A DNA stretch of 64,000 nucleotides from Candidatus Zhuqueibacterota bacterium. Lineage in GTDB: Bacteria; Zhuqueibacterota; Zhuqueibacteria; Zhuqueibacterales; Zhuqueibacteraceae. Below the pieces are notes generated by a model. The model saw only the letters and a list, made by a program, of their open reading frames with translations, was not told the DNA's origin and made no database searches. The position numbers were made by a program, and so were the translations under genes. Below, one piece after another: positions 16,559-25,205 of this stretch. The stretch lies in contig JAKEEU010000323.1 of assembly GCA_022616415.1 (NCBI GenBank), forward strand, positions 24,580-88,579, written 5' to 3'. Numbering within the stretch: position 1 is the stretch's first letter; each line of letters starts with the position of its first letter.

Positions 16559-19163
16559 ATTCCACTCCGTAGAGAATGTCTTTGACATTTTTCCGGCTGG
16601 GCTCGATCGTCTTTCCATCAACCAAAAGAATGGATTGCTCTTCAACCAAGTAAGGGATGGAGGTTTGCTCTACGGACACCGTCGTGGCGGTTATAGAGGC
16701 CTGACCGTATTCCGGCTTTTTCTGATAAACGGTGAAGCCAATTTCACCACCGACGATGCTAATGTCATGGATCTTTATCTTGGTCATGTCTTTGCCGGCG
16801 ACAGCGAGTTCCGCATTTTTAATTTTAATTTGCTCGCCGGTTACTTCGCTATTTTCACCGGCGCTCACCCCTTTATCCCCGGCGCCATCGATGAAAATAT
16901 TGCGCAGCTCCACGAGACTTCCGGAAACGTCGATCCCGTCGTTGCCGCAACTGATGAACGAGGTATTGGTTATTTTGCCCTTGCAAAAATCGGCGTCAAA
17001 GGCATCGGAAGAAGTTTGGCTGAAAAGGGTCTGATCGATACTGAACTCTGAACGGACAATGTTCAAGCCATCTTCCGAGCGGTTATTGGTGAACTGGCAA
17101 TGCGATATATCGACGGGCGATTCGTAAAAATAGACGGCGCCGGTCAATTCCCACCCTTTTTGCGAGGGGTTGGATAAGTTATTAAAAGTAACATATTCCA
17201 GCACGGATTTTTGCCGGGCACTCATCACGACGATGCCCTGGCCGGTTGAATCGGCCGATTCGACAACGATCGGATTATCTTCCGTCCCCAAAAACTGCAC
17301 GGGAGAATAGGACAATATCATGGCCGCATGCGAGAGATTCAGCCGGGTTCCTTCGCCGCAAATCAGTTGATAGTCCCGGGGAATAATCAGATTTTGATTC
17401 AAACTCCAGACGCCGGGCTTGATCAATATCCGTTTGCTTGATTCATCTATGGTCAAAAACTCAAACCGGCCCGCATTGGGATGTTGGCGCATAAAATCTT
17501 CTTTGACGAAGCGATCTTCAAAAGCGCGCCACGGAAAGACCGATTCAGATCTGGTCCGGCATGTTCCCAATATTTGGTAATTTATTTTTAGGTATGCAAT
17601 CATTGTATCCGACCAAGCAAAACCTGGGGGGAACGTGAAATCGGTTTGGCGATAGTCCACCAGCTCGGTATAAAACTTGGCGGGCAAAAGCGTTTTTGCG
17701 GTTGGCAAAAACAGCAGTGAATCCCTATAAGAAACATTGAGCACTTCGATTGGCAGCGATTGGGTATTTCCAAATTGGAGCTCGATGCGGCCATCCACGG
17801 CCCGGTTGTAAAAAGCGTGCAAGCCCTTAACCGGGTTGAGAACGGTTGAAATGTATTGTTGATTGCGATATAGGATTTCTTTGGGAAAATCATAATATGG
17901 AAATTCACTGTAGAGGATGCTGAGATTTTTTTCCATTTCTTCATTCAAATCGGCAAAAAGTGCATCCACATAAGACGGCTCTGCAATACGCTCCAGGGTT
18001 TTGATATATTCCCGGCAAAAAATCTCATCCGTGAAAATCTTGGCTAAATAGTCGTTATTCAACTTGCTCGCGTTCTTGCCCATATAAGCCCCGCCATCCA
18101 TTGCAATTAAAGTTTCAATCGGATATCCGCAATCGGCGTCAAATCCAATCGGCTCGAGAAGTGAGGTAATAGGATTATAATAAAATCTGGCATTGTGCCA
18201 CAAGGCGGCGTGCTTGGCGCCCACCAAATCAACAATGGCAAAGAATTTTGCCAATTTTTGAGCATCAAAAACTTCGCTGGTTTTTAATTCGCCGCGGCGA
18301 AAGGCCTCGAGCAAATGCACGGCCTTGGCAAACAGAGCAGAATTTGACGAATCGGCAAGCCATTTCTTTGATTGAAATCCGTCGATGTGGCTTGATAAAA
18401 ACTGGCCGCAGCCATTCCCCATGGCTTGAAAGCGGCTGTATTGTTGTGCGGTCTCCTCCCACAACAGATCTTCATTGAATTTGACGATCGGCCCCTCGCG
18501 CATTTGGTTATGCTCGATAAGACGCTTTTCAAAATGCTCTTCCAGGGCGTAAACCCCCAGATCCTTGCCATTCAGGGTGACATTGATAAAATCATAACGC
18601 AGCCCGATAAGGCCTTCTCTTCTTAAGGCTTGATGAAAAACCCATTCAGCCAGATAATTGCGGGTTTTGGGATGCTGAATGGAAAATTCCTTCATACCCC
18701 AAATGGCATTCTCACCCTTTACTTTGATCCGAAATGACCACTTGTCGCCTTGCAGATGGTCGATCCAATCGCCTTTAAGCCGCAAATTCACTTTCGTGGC
18801 TTTGTCTTGATACCGAACCACCCCAGAAACAAAATCCGCAGAGCTTGTGGTTAAAATTCCCCTGGCCAAGGCGAGCTCGCGTTGATAGGCTATTTTCTGA
18901 AAATTATTATACTTGATATCGATCGTAATATGCTCGGGACGAGCCAACACACCGCCAATCACTTTGGAGACAAGACGGGTGTTTTCCCTGACGAGAGGCA
19001 TCGCCGCTTCGGTGACAAAGCCGGTTTTATAAGCGTGCATGCCGAGAGCCAACACCAGGAACGTGTAAACGATGGCGCCGAGAACGTGGTATTTCCTGTT
19101 GCGCCAAATTTTTCCGGCAATAAGCTGCGCCCGCGAATTTGGTGTGGAGTCTTTGAGCTTCAT
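16539..19163 (-). CDS. CotH-kinase-like protein with right-handed beta-helix domain
   Basis: An 874-residue membrane-anchored protein: basic N-terminus, one transmembrane helix at about 26-48, then a CotH kinase-like domain (RLKGDW with Lys130, GVYALEEHFEKRL, and EPIGFDADCG with Asp342/Asp344 as the likely metal ligands), and from about 590 to 840 a right-handed parallel beta-helix of short degenerate repeats. CotH proteins are atypical kinases of spore-coat and surface proteins. The topology places both domains outside the inner membrane. The ATG at 19163 follows the DUF4956 stop by 1 nt; an upstream start at 19211 would overlap that gene. The beta-helix suggests glycan binding or cleavage (inferred). 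Confidence 0.85.
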   Translation of the reverse strand: MKLKDSTPNSRAQLIAGKIWRNRKYHVLGAIVYTFLVLALGMHAYKTGFVTEAAMPLVRENTRLVSKVIGGVLARPEHITIDIKYNNFQKIAYQRELALARGILTTSSADFVSGVVRYQDKATKVNLRLKGDWIDHLQGDKWSFRIKVKGENAIWGMKEFSIQHPKTRNYLAEWVFHQALRREGLIGLRYDFINVTLNGKDLGVYALEEHFEKRLIEHNQMREGPIVKFNEDLLWEETAQQYSRFQAMGNGCGQFLSSHIDGFQSKKWLADSSNSALFAKAVHLLEAFRRGELKTSEVFDAQKLAKFFAIVDLVGAKHAALWHNARFYYNPITSLLEPIGFDADCGYPIETLIAMDGGAYMGKNASKLNNDYLAKIFTDEIFCREYIKTLERIAEPSYVDALFADLNEEMEKNLSILYSEFPYYDFPKEILYRNQQYISTVLNPVKGLHAFYNRAVDGRIELQFGNTQSLPIEVLNVSYRDSLLFLPTAKTLLPAKFYTELVDYRQTDFTFPPGFAWSDTMIAYLKINYQILGTCRTRSESVFPWRAFEDRFVKEDFMRQHPNAGRFEFLTIDESSKRILIKPGVWSLNQNLIIPRDYQLICGEGTRLNLSHAAMILSYSPVQFLGTEDNPIVVESADSTGQGIVVMSARQKSVLEYVTFNNLSNPSQKGWELTGAVYFYESPVDISHCQFTNNRSEDGLNIVRSEFSIDQTLFSQTSSDAFDADFCKGKITNTSFISCGNDGIDVSGSLVELRNIFIDGAGDKGVSAGENSEVTGEQIKIKNAELAVAGKDMTKIKIHDISIVGGEIGFTVYQKKPEYGQASITATTVSVEQTSIPYLVEEQSILLVDGKTIEPSRKNVKDILYGVEYGKASR

Positions 19164-19164
19164 G

Positions 19165-19860
19165 CTATCGGATACCTTTGTTGTCGAGGAACGTGATCTT
19201 GATAGATTCACTAAGCCTGGTCAAACAGGATTGGCTCTCTTCCAATTGTGGAAGGCTCTCGTATTCCACCAAGAAGGAAGCTTCGAGACGTTCCTGCGAT
19301 CGGTCAAACCGCTTCAGGTCGACCACCGAACAATGCTTTTTCAGCGTATCGACAATTTCCTTCAACTCGACCTTTCCCGGATTATGGCTTGAAACCGTCA
19401 GATAGAGGTTATGATATTCTTCCGCTTTATTAAAATAGTTCCGCAACCAGACAATTCCGACGATGATCACAAAGGCGCCCAAGGTGATGACTCTTTGATC
19501 GGCACCCAGACCCAAACCGATGGCAATCGTAATAAACAAATAGGCCAGTTCCTCGGGCTCTTTAACGGCGGTACGGAATCTCACAATGGAAAGGGCGCCA
19601 ACCAAACCTAAAGAAAGCGCGAGGGATGACTTTACAATGGCAATGATCAGCATGGTGGTCATGCCAATCAAGACAAAATTTCTGGCAAAGTCCCGGCGGT
19701 TCGAGAGCGAATGGCCGTACTTTACATAGATTCGGCTCAACACAAATGACAGCACCCCTGCAATAAATAAATTCAACAAAAATCCCCAAAAGGAAATCTG
19801 TGCGCTCTGAGAAGTCAAAAATTCCGTGAAGGTTCTCTGGAACGCCTGAAATTTATCCAT
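19165..19860 (-). CDS. DUF4956-family membrane protein
   Basis: A 231-residue protein with an N-terminal amphipathic region, about four membrane helices and a soluble C-terminal ferredoxin-like domain of about 85 residues. The signature SLGLVGALSIVRFRTAVKEP followed by EELAYLFITIAIGLGLGA is the DUF4956 hallmark. Genes of this family are repeatedly seen beside VTC and CotH genes, as here. The molecular role is unknown; a membrane channel or anchor for polyphosphate synthesis is one possibility. It opens a three-gene set behind a 339-nt non-coding region that holds a hairpin and a conserved element. Confidence 0.85.
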   Translation of the reverse strand: MDKFQAFQRTFTEFLTSQSAQISFWGFLLNLFIAGVLSFVLSRIYVKYGHSLSNRRDFARNFVLIGMTTMLIIAIVKSSLALSLGLVGALSIVRFRTAVKEPEELAYLFITIAIGLGLGADQRVITLGAFVIIVGIVWLRNYFNKAEEYHNLYLTVSSHNPGKVELKEIVDTLKKHCSVVDLKRFDRSQERLEASFLVEYESLPQLEESQSCLTRLSESIKITFLDNKGIR

Positions 19861-19913
19861 GTATTTTCTCCTTACCGTGAGGGGAGTGTAGATTTTCTAG
19901 TCCACACGCGCAT

Positions 19914-19933
19914 CGCGGACAAGAAAGTCCGCG
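19914..19933. repeat. CGCGGAC hairpin in the DUF4956 leader
   Basis: CGCGGAC (19914-19920) and GTCCGCG (19927-19933) form a 7-bp stem around AAGAAA. It lies about 55 nt before the DUF4956 start, so it would be in the 5' leader of that transcript. Confidence 0.6.
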
Positions 19934-20040
19934 CTCCCTCTTTTCCATGAAACTTTTGACACTACCGTATTTATTCGCTACAGCCAACAGAATCCGTGTC
20001 GCCTCCGTTCAACGCTGCAACTCTGATACCAGACTTGCCA

Positions 20041-20154
20041 ATTTTATCTCAGACAGGCTTAAGTATTTTTTTCAAACTTTTAACCGTGTCAAGCCTCATG
20101 AAAATCTATGGTTAGTGTAAGCGAATGATGTGCTGGGCTGATACGATGTATTGG
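20041..20154 (-). promoter_or_regulatory. Conserved intergenic element, copy A
   Basis: This block lies in the 339-nt gap (19861-20199) between a glycosyltransferase gene and the DUF4956 gene. Read on the plus strand it shares, in the same order and with similar spacing, the words TTTTTTTCAA(A/G)CTTTTA, GTGTCAA, GAAAATC, GATGTG and ACGATGTATTGG with 40761-40872. No ORF covers either copy. It may be an upstream activator site or a structured leader. The rest of the gap shows only the hairpin at 19914-19933. Confidence 0.55.
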
Positions 20155-20199
20155 CATAATACAAACCAAAAGGAAAGATCAAACTTGAATCCGTCCGTC

Positions 20200-21303
20200 C
20201 TAATTTTGCCTCCGTACCATGCGCATGAAAAACCGTTCGTAACTTTCGGTGATGTGATCCCAAGTGTAATGGTCGCGTATTCGTGCCAACGCTTTCTGCC
20301 CCGTCCGTTCCACGAGCTTAGGATTGTCGACGAGATTTTGCAATTTATCTCGCAAATCGCCGTTATGGCCGAGCACAAAAAAAAAGCCGGCATCACCCAA
20401 CACTTCGCGATGTTCAGGCACATCATTGGCGAGCACACAATTGCCGTGCCCCATTCCTTCGAGCAGCGCCGGATGCGTTCCACCCACTTCTGTTCCCTGG
20501 ATGTACAAAAAAGCATTCGATTGCAGCTCCCGATATCCCCGGCCAAAAACGTAGCCGGTAAAAATGATGCGCGGATCCTTCGTGCTCTTCAGTTCCTGAA
20601 TAAAACGGCCATTGTATGGCGCATCGCCAACCATGACTAATTTGAGGTCGGTCTTCACTTCTTCAAAGGCTTTGACAACCCGGTGCGGATTGTTCTCCGG
20701 CTCAAACCGACTAACATATAGCACATATTGCTTCGGTTGCAAATTGAATTGCCGCAATACTTCCTGGGTTTCGACACGTTCCATCGGGGCGCCGTAGGGA
20801 ATATAAGTCGAACGTTTGTGGAAGCGCTCCCAATAGTATCTTTCGATCTCGCGGGCGTCTGTAACCACTTCGTTGACGCAAAAAGTTGCCAGCCATTCCG
20901 AGAGTCGGTAGAAGGCTTTTCCGAGCATATTCCATTTCTGGCGTTTCCATTCCAAGCCATCGACGTTGAGGGCTACCGGCATGCCTTTCAGGCGCGGAAT
21001 CCAGGAGAAAACTGCATTGGCGCTATTACAAATCAGAATGGCGTCGTACTTTTGTGTCAGGCTGTGCAAAACGCACAAAAAGGTATGGGCGACGGTATCA
21101 AAGTATTTGTGGCGAATCGTCGGCAAAATGGCCAAGCGCACACCACGGTAGGTTTTGCCTTCAAATTTGATGTTATTGGAGCGGCCATAAACGGTCACCT
21201 CATGTCCGCGTTGCACCAAGCGGGTGCTCAGCTCTTCTGCAAAAGTTTCGAAACCACCATAATTTGCGGGAATGCCGCGAATGCCCATAATTGCAATTTT
21301 CAT
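20200..21303 (-). CDS. DUF1972/GT4 glycosyltransferase (rhamnosyltransferase-like)
   Basis: A 367-residue GT-B enzyme. MKIAIMGIRGIPANYGGFET opens the DUF1972 N-terminal domain found in rhamnosyl- and other deoxyhexosyltransferases, and YVSRFEPENNPHRVVKAF and GTEVGGTHPALLEGMGHG belong to the C-terminal nucleotide-sugar domain. The start at 21303 is chosen because homologous proteins begin at this MKIA motif; longer starts run into the upstream hydrolase gene. It acts in the cytoplasm on a lipid-linked glycan. The sugar cannot be assigned. Confidence 0.9.
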   Translation of the reverse strand: MKIAIMGIRGIPANYGGFETFAEELSTRLVQRGHEVTVYGRSNNIKFEGKTYRGVRLAILPTIRHKYFDTVAHTFLCVLHSLTQKYDAILICNSANAVFSWIPRLKGMPVALNVDGLEWKRQKWNMLGKAFYRLSEWLATFCVNEVVTDAREIERYYWERFHKRSTYIPYGAPMERVETQEVLRQFNLQPKQYVLYVSRFEPENNPHRVVKAFEEVKTDLKLVMVGDAPYNGRFIQELKSTKDPRIIFTGYVFGRGYRELQSNAFLYIQGTEVGGTHPALLEGMGHGNCVLANDVPEHREVLGDAGFFFVLGHNGDLRDKLQNLVDNPKLVERTGQKALARIRDHYTWDHITESYERFFMRMVRRQN

Positions 21304-21319
21304 ACGAATCGTTTTTTTG

Positions 21320-21889
21320 TCAGCTTCCGTTTTCTGATAACTCATCCAGATGGGGTTTCCTTCTAAAAAAGCGCAAAGCAAAGATCACCGGCACCATCAC
21401 GACTAATTCCCACAATATGCTTCGAAGATTATGCCATATCAGCAGGCTCGCAACAAAGGTTTCGCTGCTTTGGCTTTTGGCAATATCCAGAAACACCGGA
21501 AAAGGCGACACAAAGAACCTTGTCGTTAATGGCCAAAACAGTTGCAATCCGAACGGCTCGGAAGTATCCACCGCCAAGTAGTCCAACAATAAATGGGTCG
21601 AATAAGTCGCTGCGGTTAACGCAAAATAGGGCAAAAATCGACGGAATCGCAGCCAATAAAACATCCCGATCACAGCGCCAACGCCGACGGCAGCGCCAAT
21701 ACTGTGCAGCGCATAGTGATGATAGGCATTCGGCCGTCCGACGAGATAGCCGGGAAGGTAATCCGCATCCGGCAAATTCGCGATCAACACGAGTCCGATT
21801 ATTGAAATCCAGCTTCGTTTAGCCAGCCTTAAACCTGCCGCTTCGCCGACAACAAAGCCCGCCAACGAATGTCCGATTGGTGTTGGCAT
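21320..21889 (-). CDS. YdjM/DUF457-type membrane-bound metal-dependent hydrolase
   Basis: The 189-residue integral membrane protein begins MPTPIGHSLAGFVVG and has ANLPDADYLPG, YHHYALHSIG and YSTHLLLDYLA, giving the His/Asp set of the LexA-binding/YdjM metal-dependent hydrolase family (related to membrane phospholipases). AAGG lies just before the ATG at 21889. A paralogue at 27199-27954 has the same motif order. The substrate is unknown; a lipid or lipid-linked glycan is plausible from the membrane location and the glycosyltransferase neighbours. Confidence 0.8.
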   Translation of the reverse strand: MPTPIGHSLAGFVVGEAAGLRLAKRSWISIIGLVLIANLPDADYLPGYLVGRPNAYHHYALHSIGAAVGVGAVIGMFYWLRFRRFLPYFALTAATYSTHLLLDYLAVDTSEPFGLQLFWPLTTRFFVSPFPVFLDIAKSQSSETFVASLLIWHNLRSILWELVVMVPVIFALRFFRRKPHLDELSENGS

Positions 21890-21897
21890 ACGACCTT

Positions 21898-23094
21898 TTA
21901 GATTTGCGGCGATGGAACTGATACAGACGTGGGCTCCTGCGAACCGAGTCGATGGTCTGTGATCCGATCTAAAATTCTTCGATAGCTCTGCTTTCCGGCA
22001 AAGCCAAGAAAGGGAAACACCGTTTTGCGCAGCCCGACACCGACGAAGCACGAGATTTCACAAGTCGGACAAACTTCCTGCCGCACATGATCTCGATAAG
22101 CCAGATTTTCCGGGTCATAGTAGATGTCGGAAGCCGAGCGCTCGTGCAAATTGCCGATGGTCCGGCTGTTAATGCAATAATGAACGTCGCCGGAAGCGTC
22201 GATGACTAATCCCTGATCCTGGTACGGGCAAGGAATGGAGCGCTTGGCGCCATCCATCATTTCGAGCACCTTCTGATAGTAGAAAGGTCCCTCGCTGAGC
22301 AGCGGGCTTTCACTGATCTGTTGTTTAAGAAATCTCCTGAGAAAGTCCTTGGCCTCAGGCGTGAAGGTAATGTTGTCCAACAAATTTGCATTGTTGAAAT
22401 ACGAGTCCGAAAGCGCAGCGACCACGAAATTAATGCCTACCTCCAGTTTCTTGCTCACTTCTATCAGATTATAAACATCGTACACATTCAAGGCGCTTAT
22501 GGTCGAGCCAATACCGAGCTGAAATTCGATCTCCTGATTCAGCTTCTTCAGGGCTATGAGGGTGTTGATCACTTTCTGGTAGCCTCCCGGAACGCCTCTA
22601 ACGCGCTCATAGACGCCCTCGACCCCATCCAGCGAGATGCCAATGGACAGAAATACCTTGTGTTTGAGGCATGCTTTTCCAATGGTTGCGAAATGGCTCA
22701 CTGATCGTTCGGTGGCAATGCCGGTCGTTGGAATGGAGATCTTGCGCATTCTCGGCATTTTCGCCAGCATCACGGCCACCAGTTCCGGGAGATCTTTTCG
22801 CAAGGTCGGTTCTCCACCGGCGACAATCACATACTCAATGGCTCGGAAGAGCGGATCAGAGAAAACCTTCTCCAGTTGGTCGAGGCTCATCATGGTCTTG
22901 TCTTCGGTCTTCCAGATATTGCACATGCAGCAGCGGGCGTTGCAAGTGGCGTTAACATTGACCTGCAACACCGTTGGCTTAAGGGGTTTGAAGCGTTTGA
23001 TGATATTCGTGCTTACACATCCTCCAATTACCGCCGGGATCTCAGCGAGAATGCTCCGACGAGTGGCGAGCTGTTTCTTGAAATTTTTCAGCAT
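21898..23094 (-). CDS. Radical SAM protein with SPASM-like C-terminus
   Basis: A 398-residue protein. The CNARCCMCNIW motif near residue 53 binds the radical SAM [4Fe-4S] cluster, AGGEPTLRKDL is the SAM-binding GGE motif, and the C-terminal part carries further cysteines (PCPYQDQG, YCINSRTIGN, CPTCEISC) fitting auxiliary clusters. Such proteins modify peptides, sugars or lipids. GGAG precedes the ATG at 23094, 8 nt after the UPF0104 stop. A second radical SAM gene lies at 36137-37222 but lacks the C-terminal cysteines. The substrate is not known. Confidence 0.88.
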   Translation of the reverse strand: MLKNFKKQLATRRSILAEIPAVIGGCVSTNIIKRFKPLKPTVLQVNVNATCNARCCMCNIWKTEDKTMMSLDQLEKVFSDPLFRAIEYVIVAGGEPTLRKDLPELVAVMLAKMPRMRKISIPTTGIATERSVSHFATIGKACLKHKVFLSIGISLDGVEGVYERVRGVPGGYQKVINTLIALKKLNQEIEFQLGIGSTISALNVYDVYNLIEVSKKLEVGINFVVAALSDSYFNNANLLDNITFTPEAKDFLRRFLKQQISESPLLSEGPFYYQKVLEMMDGAKRSIPCPYQDQGLVIDASGDVHYCINSRTIGNLHERSASDIYYDPENLAYRDHVRQEVCPTCEISCFVGVGLRKTVFPFLGFAGKQSYRRILDRITDHRLGSQEPTSVSVPSPQI

Positions 23095-23102
23095 GATGGC
23101 TC

Positions 23103-24119
23103 CTATCTGGGATCCTGCTCCCAATGGGTTAAAGACTTCTGTTCCGTCGAAAAAGCGTCAGCAACCATTTTTCTCTCCACAGGATCATCGCCGACCCAAA
23201 AGAAAATACCACCGATTAACGCGAGAAACAGTGTTTGCGCAAACACCAGCAGAGACATCGAAAGCGCCTGAGGTTCGGTGGCGCCGACATGTGAAAAGAA
23301 GTAAATGAAACTTCCTTCGCGCAATCCAATTCCAGCAACGGAAATGGGAAGCAGAGTAATGATGGCAATGATGGGAATGAAAATGAAATAATACACTAAA
23401 GGCACTGCGATACCAAGCGACAAGCCAACAACGTAGATGAATAAAATACCGACAACTTGCAAAACCAGCGTAATCAAGCCGATTTGTAGAACAGCGGCAC
23501 GCTGGCTCGAGTATTCGAGGATCGATAGATAAACCGGCCGCAGCCTTTCCTTGACGCTGTGTAGACCGAATCTGTTGAAAAGTTTTCCCATGGTGCGCAT
23601 AAAACGTTCGTGAAATAAAAGCCCTAACGCCAAGAGGAAGACGCCAAGCATGCCCATCATCAGCCAGAGCGTTTTTGAGTCGTGCTCCAGTTGTGAGATT
23701 GGGAGCGATACGCCAAAGGCAAAGAGCAAGAGCACTAGCAGTCCGATAGCCCGGCAAACAAACATCGAGCTGATCGCGTCCACCCGGCGAGCGAGATGTT
23801 TTGATAACCGGAAAACCCTGGCGATGTCATAGCCGAGGCTCGACGGCATGAAAGTTCCAAGAAAATTGCCGACGACGTGGGCTTCCAAAACTTTTTTGAA
23901 AGGCAAGTCGTTTTGTTTAGTGCGAAGCAAGATGCCCCAGCTAAAAGCCGTCAGGGCCTGCTGAGCTGCGAAAAGCAGGCCAGCCAGCAAAAAGAGCAAA
24001 GGGTTGACGGATAAGAACACTTGCGCCAAGCTCCTAAAATCGACTTGCAGAAAAATAATAACGATCAGCACCAAACTCACAAAGGATCGAAAGAATAGCT
24101 TCTTTCTTTTGTCTGTCAA
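23103..24119 (-). CDS. UPF0104 / LPG-synthase-TM-like membrane protein
   Basis: The 338-residue protein has about eight helices with AHVVGNFLGTFMPSSLGYD, ISVAGIGLREGSFIYFFSH and similar UPF0104 signatures. TTG at 24119 with GAGGAG five bases upstream is the best start; no ATG is available near the N-terminus. It is a paralogue of the gene at 11537-12544, and each sits next to glycosyltransferase genes, hinting at a role in handling polyprenyl-linked sugars. Direct function is unproven. Confidence 0.83.
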   Translation of the reverse strand: MTDKRKKLFFRSFVSLVLIVIIFLQVDFRSLAQVFLSVNPLLFLLAGLLFAAQQALTAFSWGILLRTKQNDLPFKKVLEAHVVGNFLGTFMPSSLGYDIARVFRLSKHLARRVDAISSMFVCRAIGLLVLLLFAFGVSLPISQLEHDSKTLWLMMGMLGVFLLALGLLFHERFMRTMGKLFNRFGLHSVKERLRPVYLSILEYSSQRAAVLQIGLITLVLQVVGILFIYVVGLSLGIAVPLVYYFIFIPIIAIITLLPISVAGIGLREGSFIYFFSHVGATEPQALSMSLLVFAQTLFLALIGGIFFWVGDDPVERKMVADAFSTEQKSLTHWEQDPR

Positions 24120-24188
24120 GCAATCTCCTCGTTTTTGCAAGAAACACAAGTTAAATCCAAGCTCACCGCCGCCTTGATTAACAGCTTT

Positions 24189-25205
24189 CTAGTTGGTCTT
24201 TTCATCGGCGTGGCGAGGTTCATTCTTCTCCACTTGACCGTTGCGGTGGTCGCGAATGGAGAGCGTATCCATCTCAACCTTTTTCACACGATAAAGGCAA
24301 TCCTCAATGAGCCGGCGATTGCCGGCAATGAGATCGGCGACCAGTCCGATCAAGCCGACTTGAAAGCCGACGATCATCAACACAGCGCTAAGAATCAAGG
24401 ATTGAACGTGGCCGCCGCCATTGTCAGCAAAGAAATAAAAGTAAAGGAAGCGCAGCGAGACGAGAAAACCGCCGAAAAAGACGACGGCGCCAATGGTGGC
24501 AAAGGTGCGCAGCGGCTCGTACATCATGTAGATGCGGATGATGGTGCTGATGCTGCGCTTCAAATACGACGGAACGCTGTTGAACAGGCGCGATTCTCTA
24601 AGCTTGTCGTTCGTGGCAACTTTGATATGACTAAGCGCGATGTTTTTCTTGCCCGCCTGGATGATAGTCTCGAGCGTGTAAGTAAATTTCGAGATGATAT
24701 TCAGGCGCAAAGCGGCTTCGCGGGTGTAGGCGCGAAACCCGCTGGTAGCGTCCGGAACATCGGTGCCGGAGACGTGTCGCACCACCCAACTGCCCAACCT
24801 TTGCAATTTTTTCTTGATCGGAGAGAAATAGACCACACGCTCAACCTGGCGATCGCCGATCACCATGTCTGCTTTGCCGGCGAGAATGGGCCGGATGAGG
24901 CGCGGAATGTCGCTGCCGCGATATTGATTATCACCGTCGGTGTTGACAATGATATCGGCACCCAGCTTGAGGCTGGCATCAAGGCCGGCCATGAACGCTT
25001 CAGCGAGGCCCTTGCGGTTGGTGAGCCTGACGACGTGGTTGACGCCGCGTTTTCGCGCCACCTCGACCGTGCCGTCAACGCTGCCGTCGTCAATGATAAG
25101 CGTTTCGATTTCGTCGATGCCGTCAATATGCTTGGGCAGGTCCGCCAAAGTCACCGGCAACGTTTTCTCTTCGTTGAGACAAGGGATTTGAATGATGAGC
25201 TTCAC
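24189..25205 (-). CDS. Membrane GT2 glycosyltransferase (GtrB/DPM1-like)
   Basis: A 338-residue GT-A enzyme with two C-terminal membrane helices. IQIPCLNEEKTLPVTL, LIIDDGSVDGT, VNTDGDNQYRG and TSGFRAYTREA are the usual donor- and metal-binding segments of polyprenyl-phosphate sugar synthases. It starts with GTG at 25205, which overlaps the stop of the upstream GT2 gene by 4 nt (GTGA). It probably makes a lipid-phosphate sugar for the GT-C enzymes of the cluster. Confidence 0.9.
   Translation of the reverse strand: MKLIIQIPCLNEEKTLPVTLADLPKHIDGIDEIETLIIDDGSVDGTVEVARKRGVNHVVRLTNRKGLAEAFMAGLDASLKLGADIIVNTDGDNQYRGSDIPRLIRPILAGKADMVIGDRQVERVVYFSPIKKKLQRLGSWVVRHVSGTDVPDATSGFRAYTREAALRLNIISKFTYTLETIIQAGKKNIALSHIKVATNDKLRESRLFNSVPSYLKRSISTIIRIYMMYEPLRTFATIGAVVFFGGFLVSLRFLYFYFFADNGGGHVQSLILSAVLMIVGFQVGLIGLVADLIAGNRRLIEDCLYRVKKVEMDTLSIRDHRNGQVEKNEPRHADEKTN

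Noticed and set aside
20024..20041. Sigma-54 promoter before the DUF4956 gene
   Set aside because: TTGGCA is present but the -12 position reads GTAT instead of TTGC.
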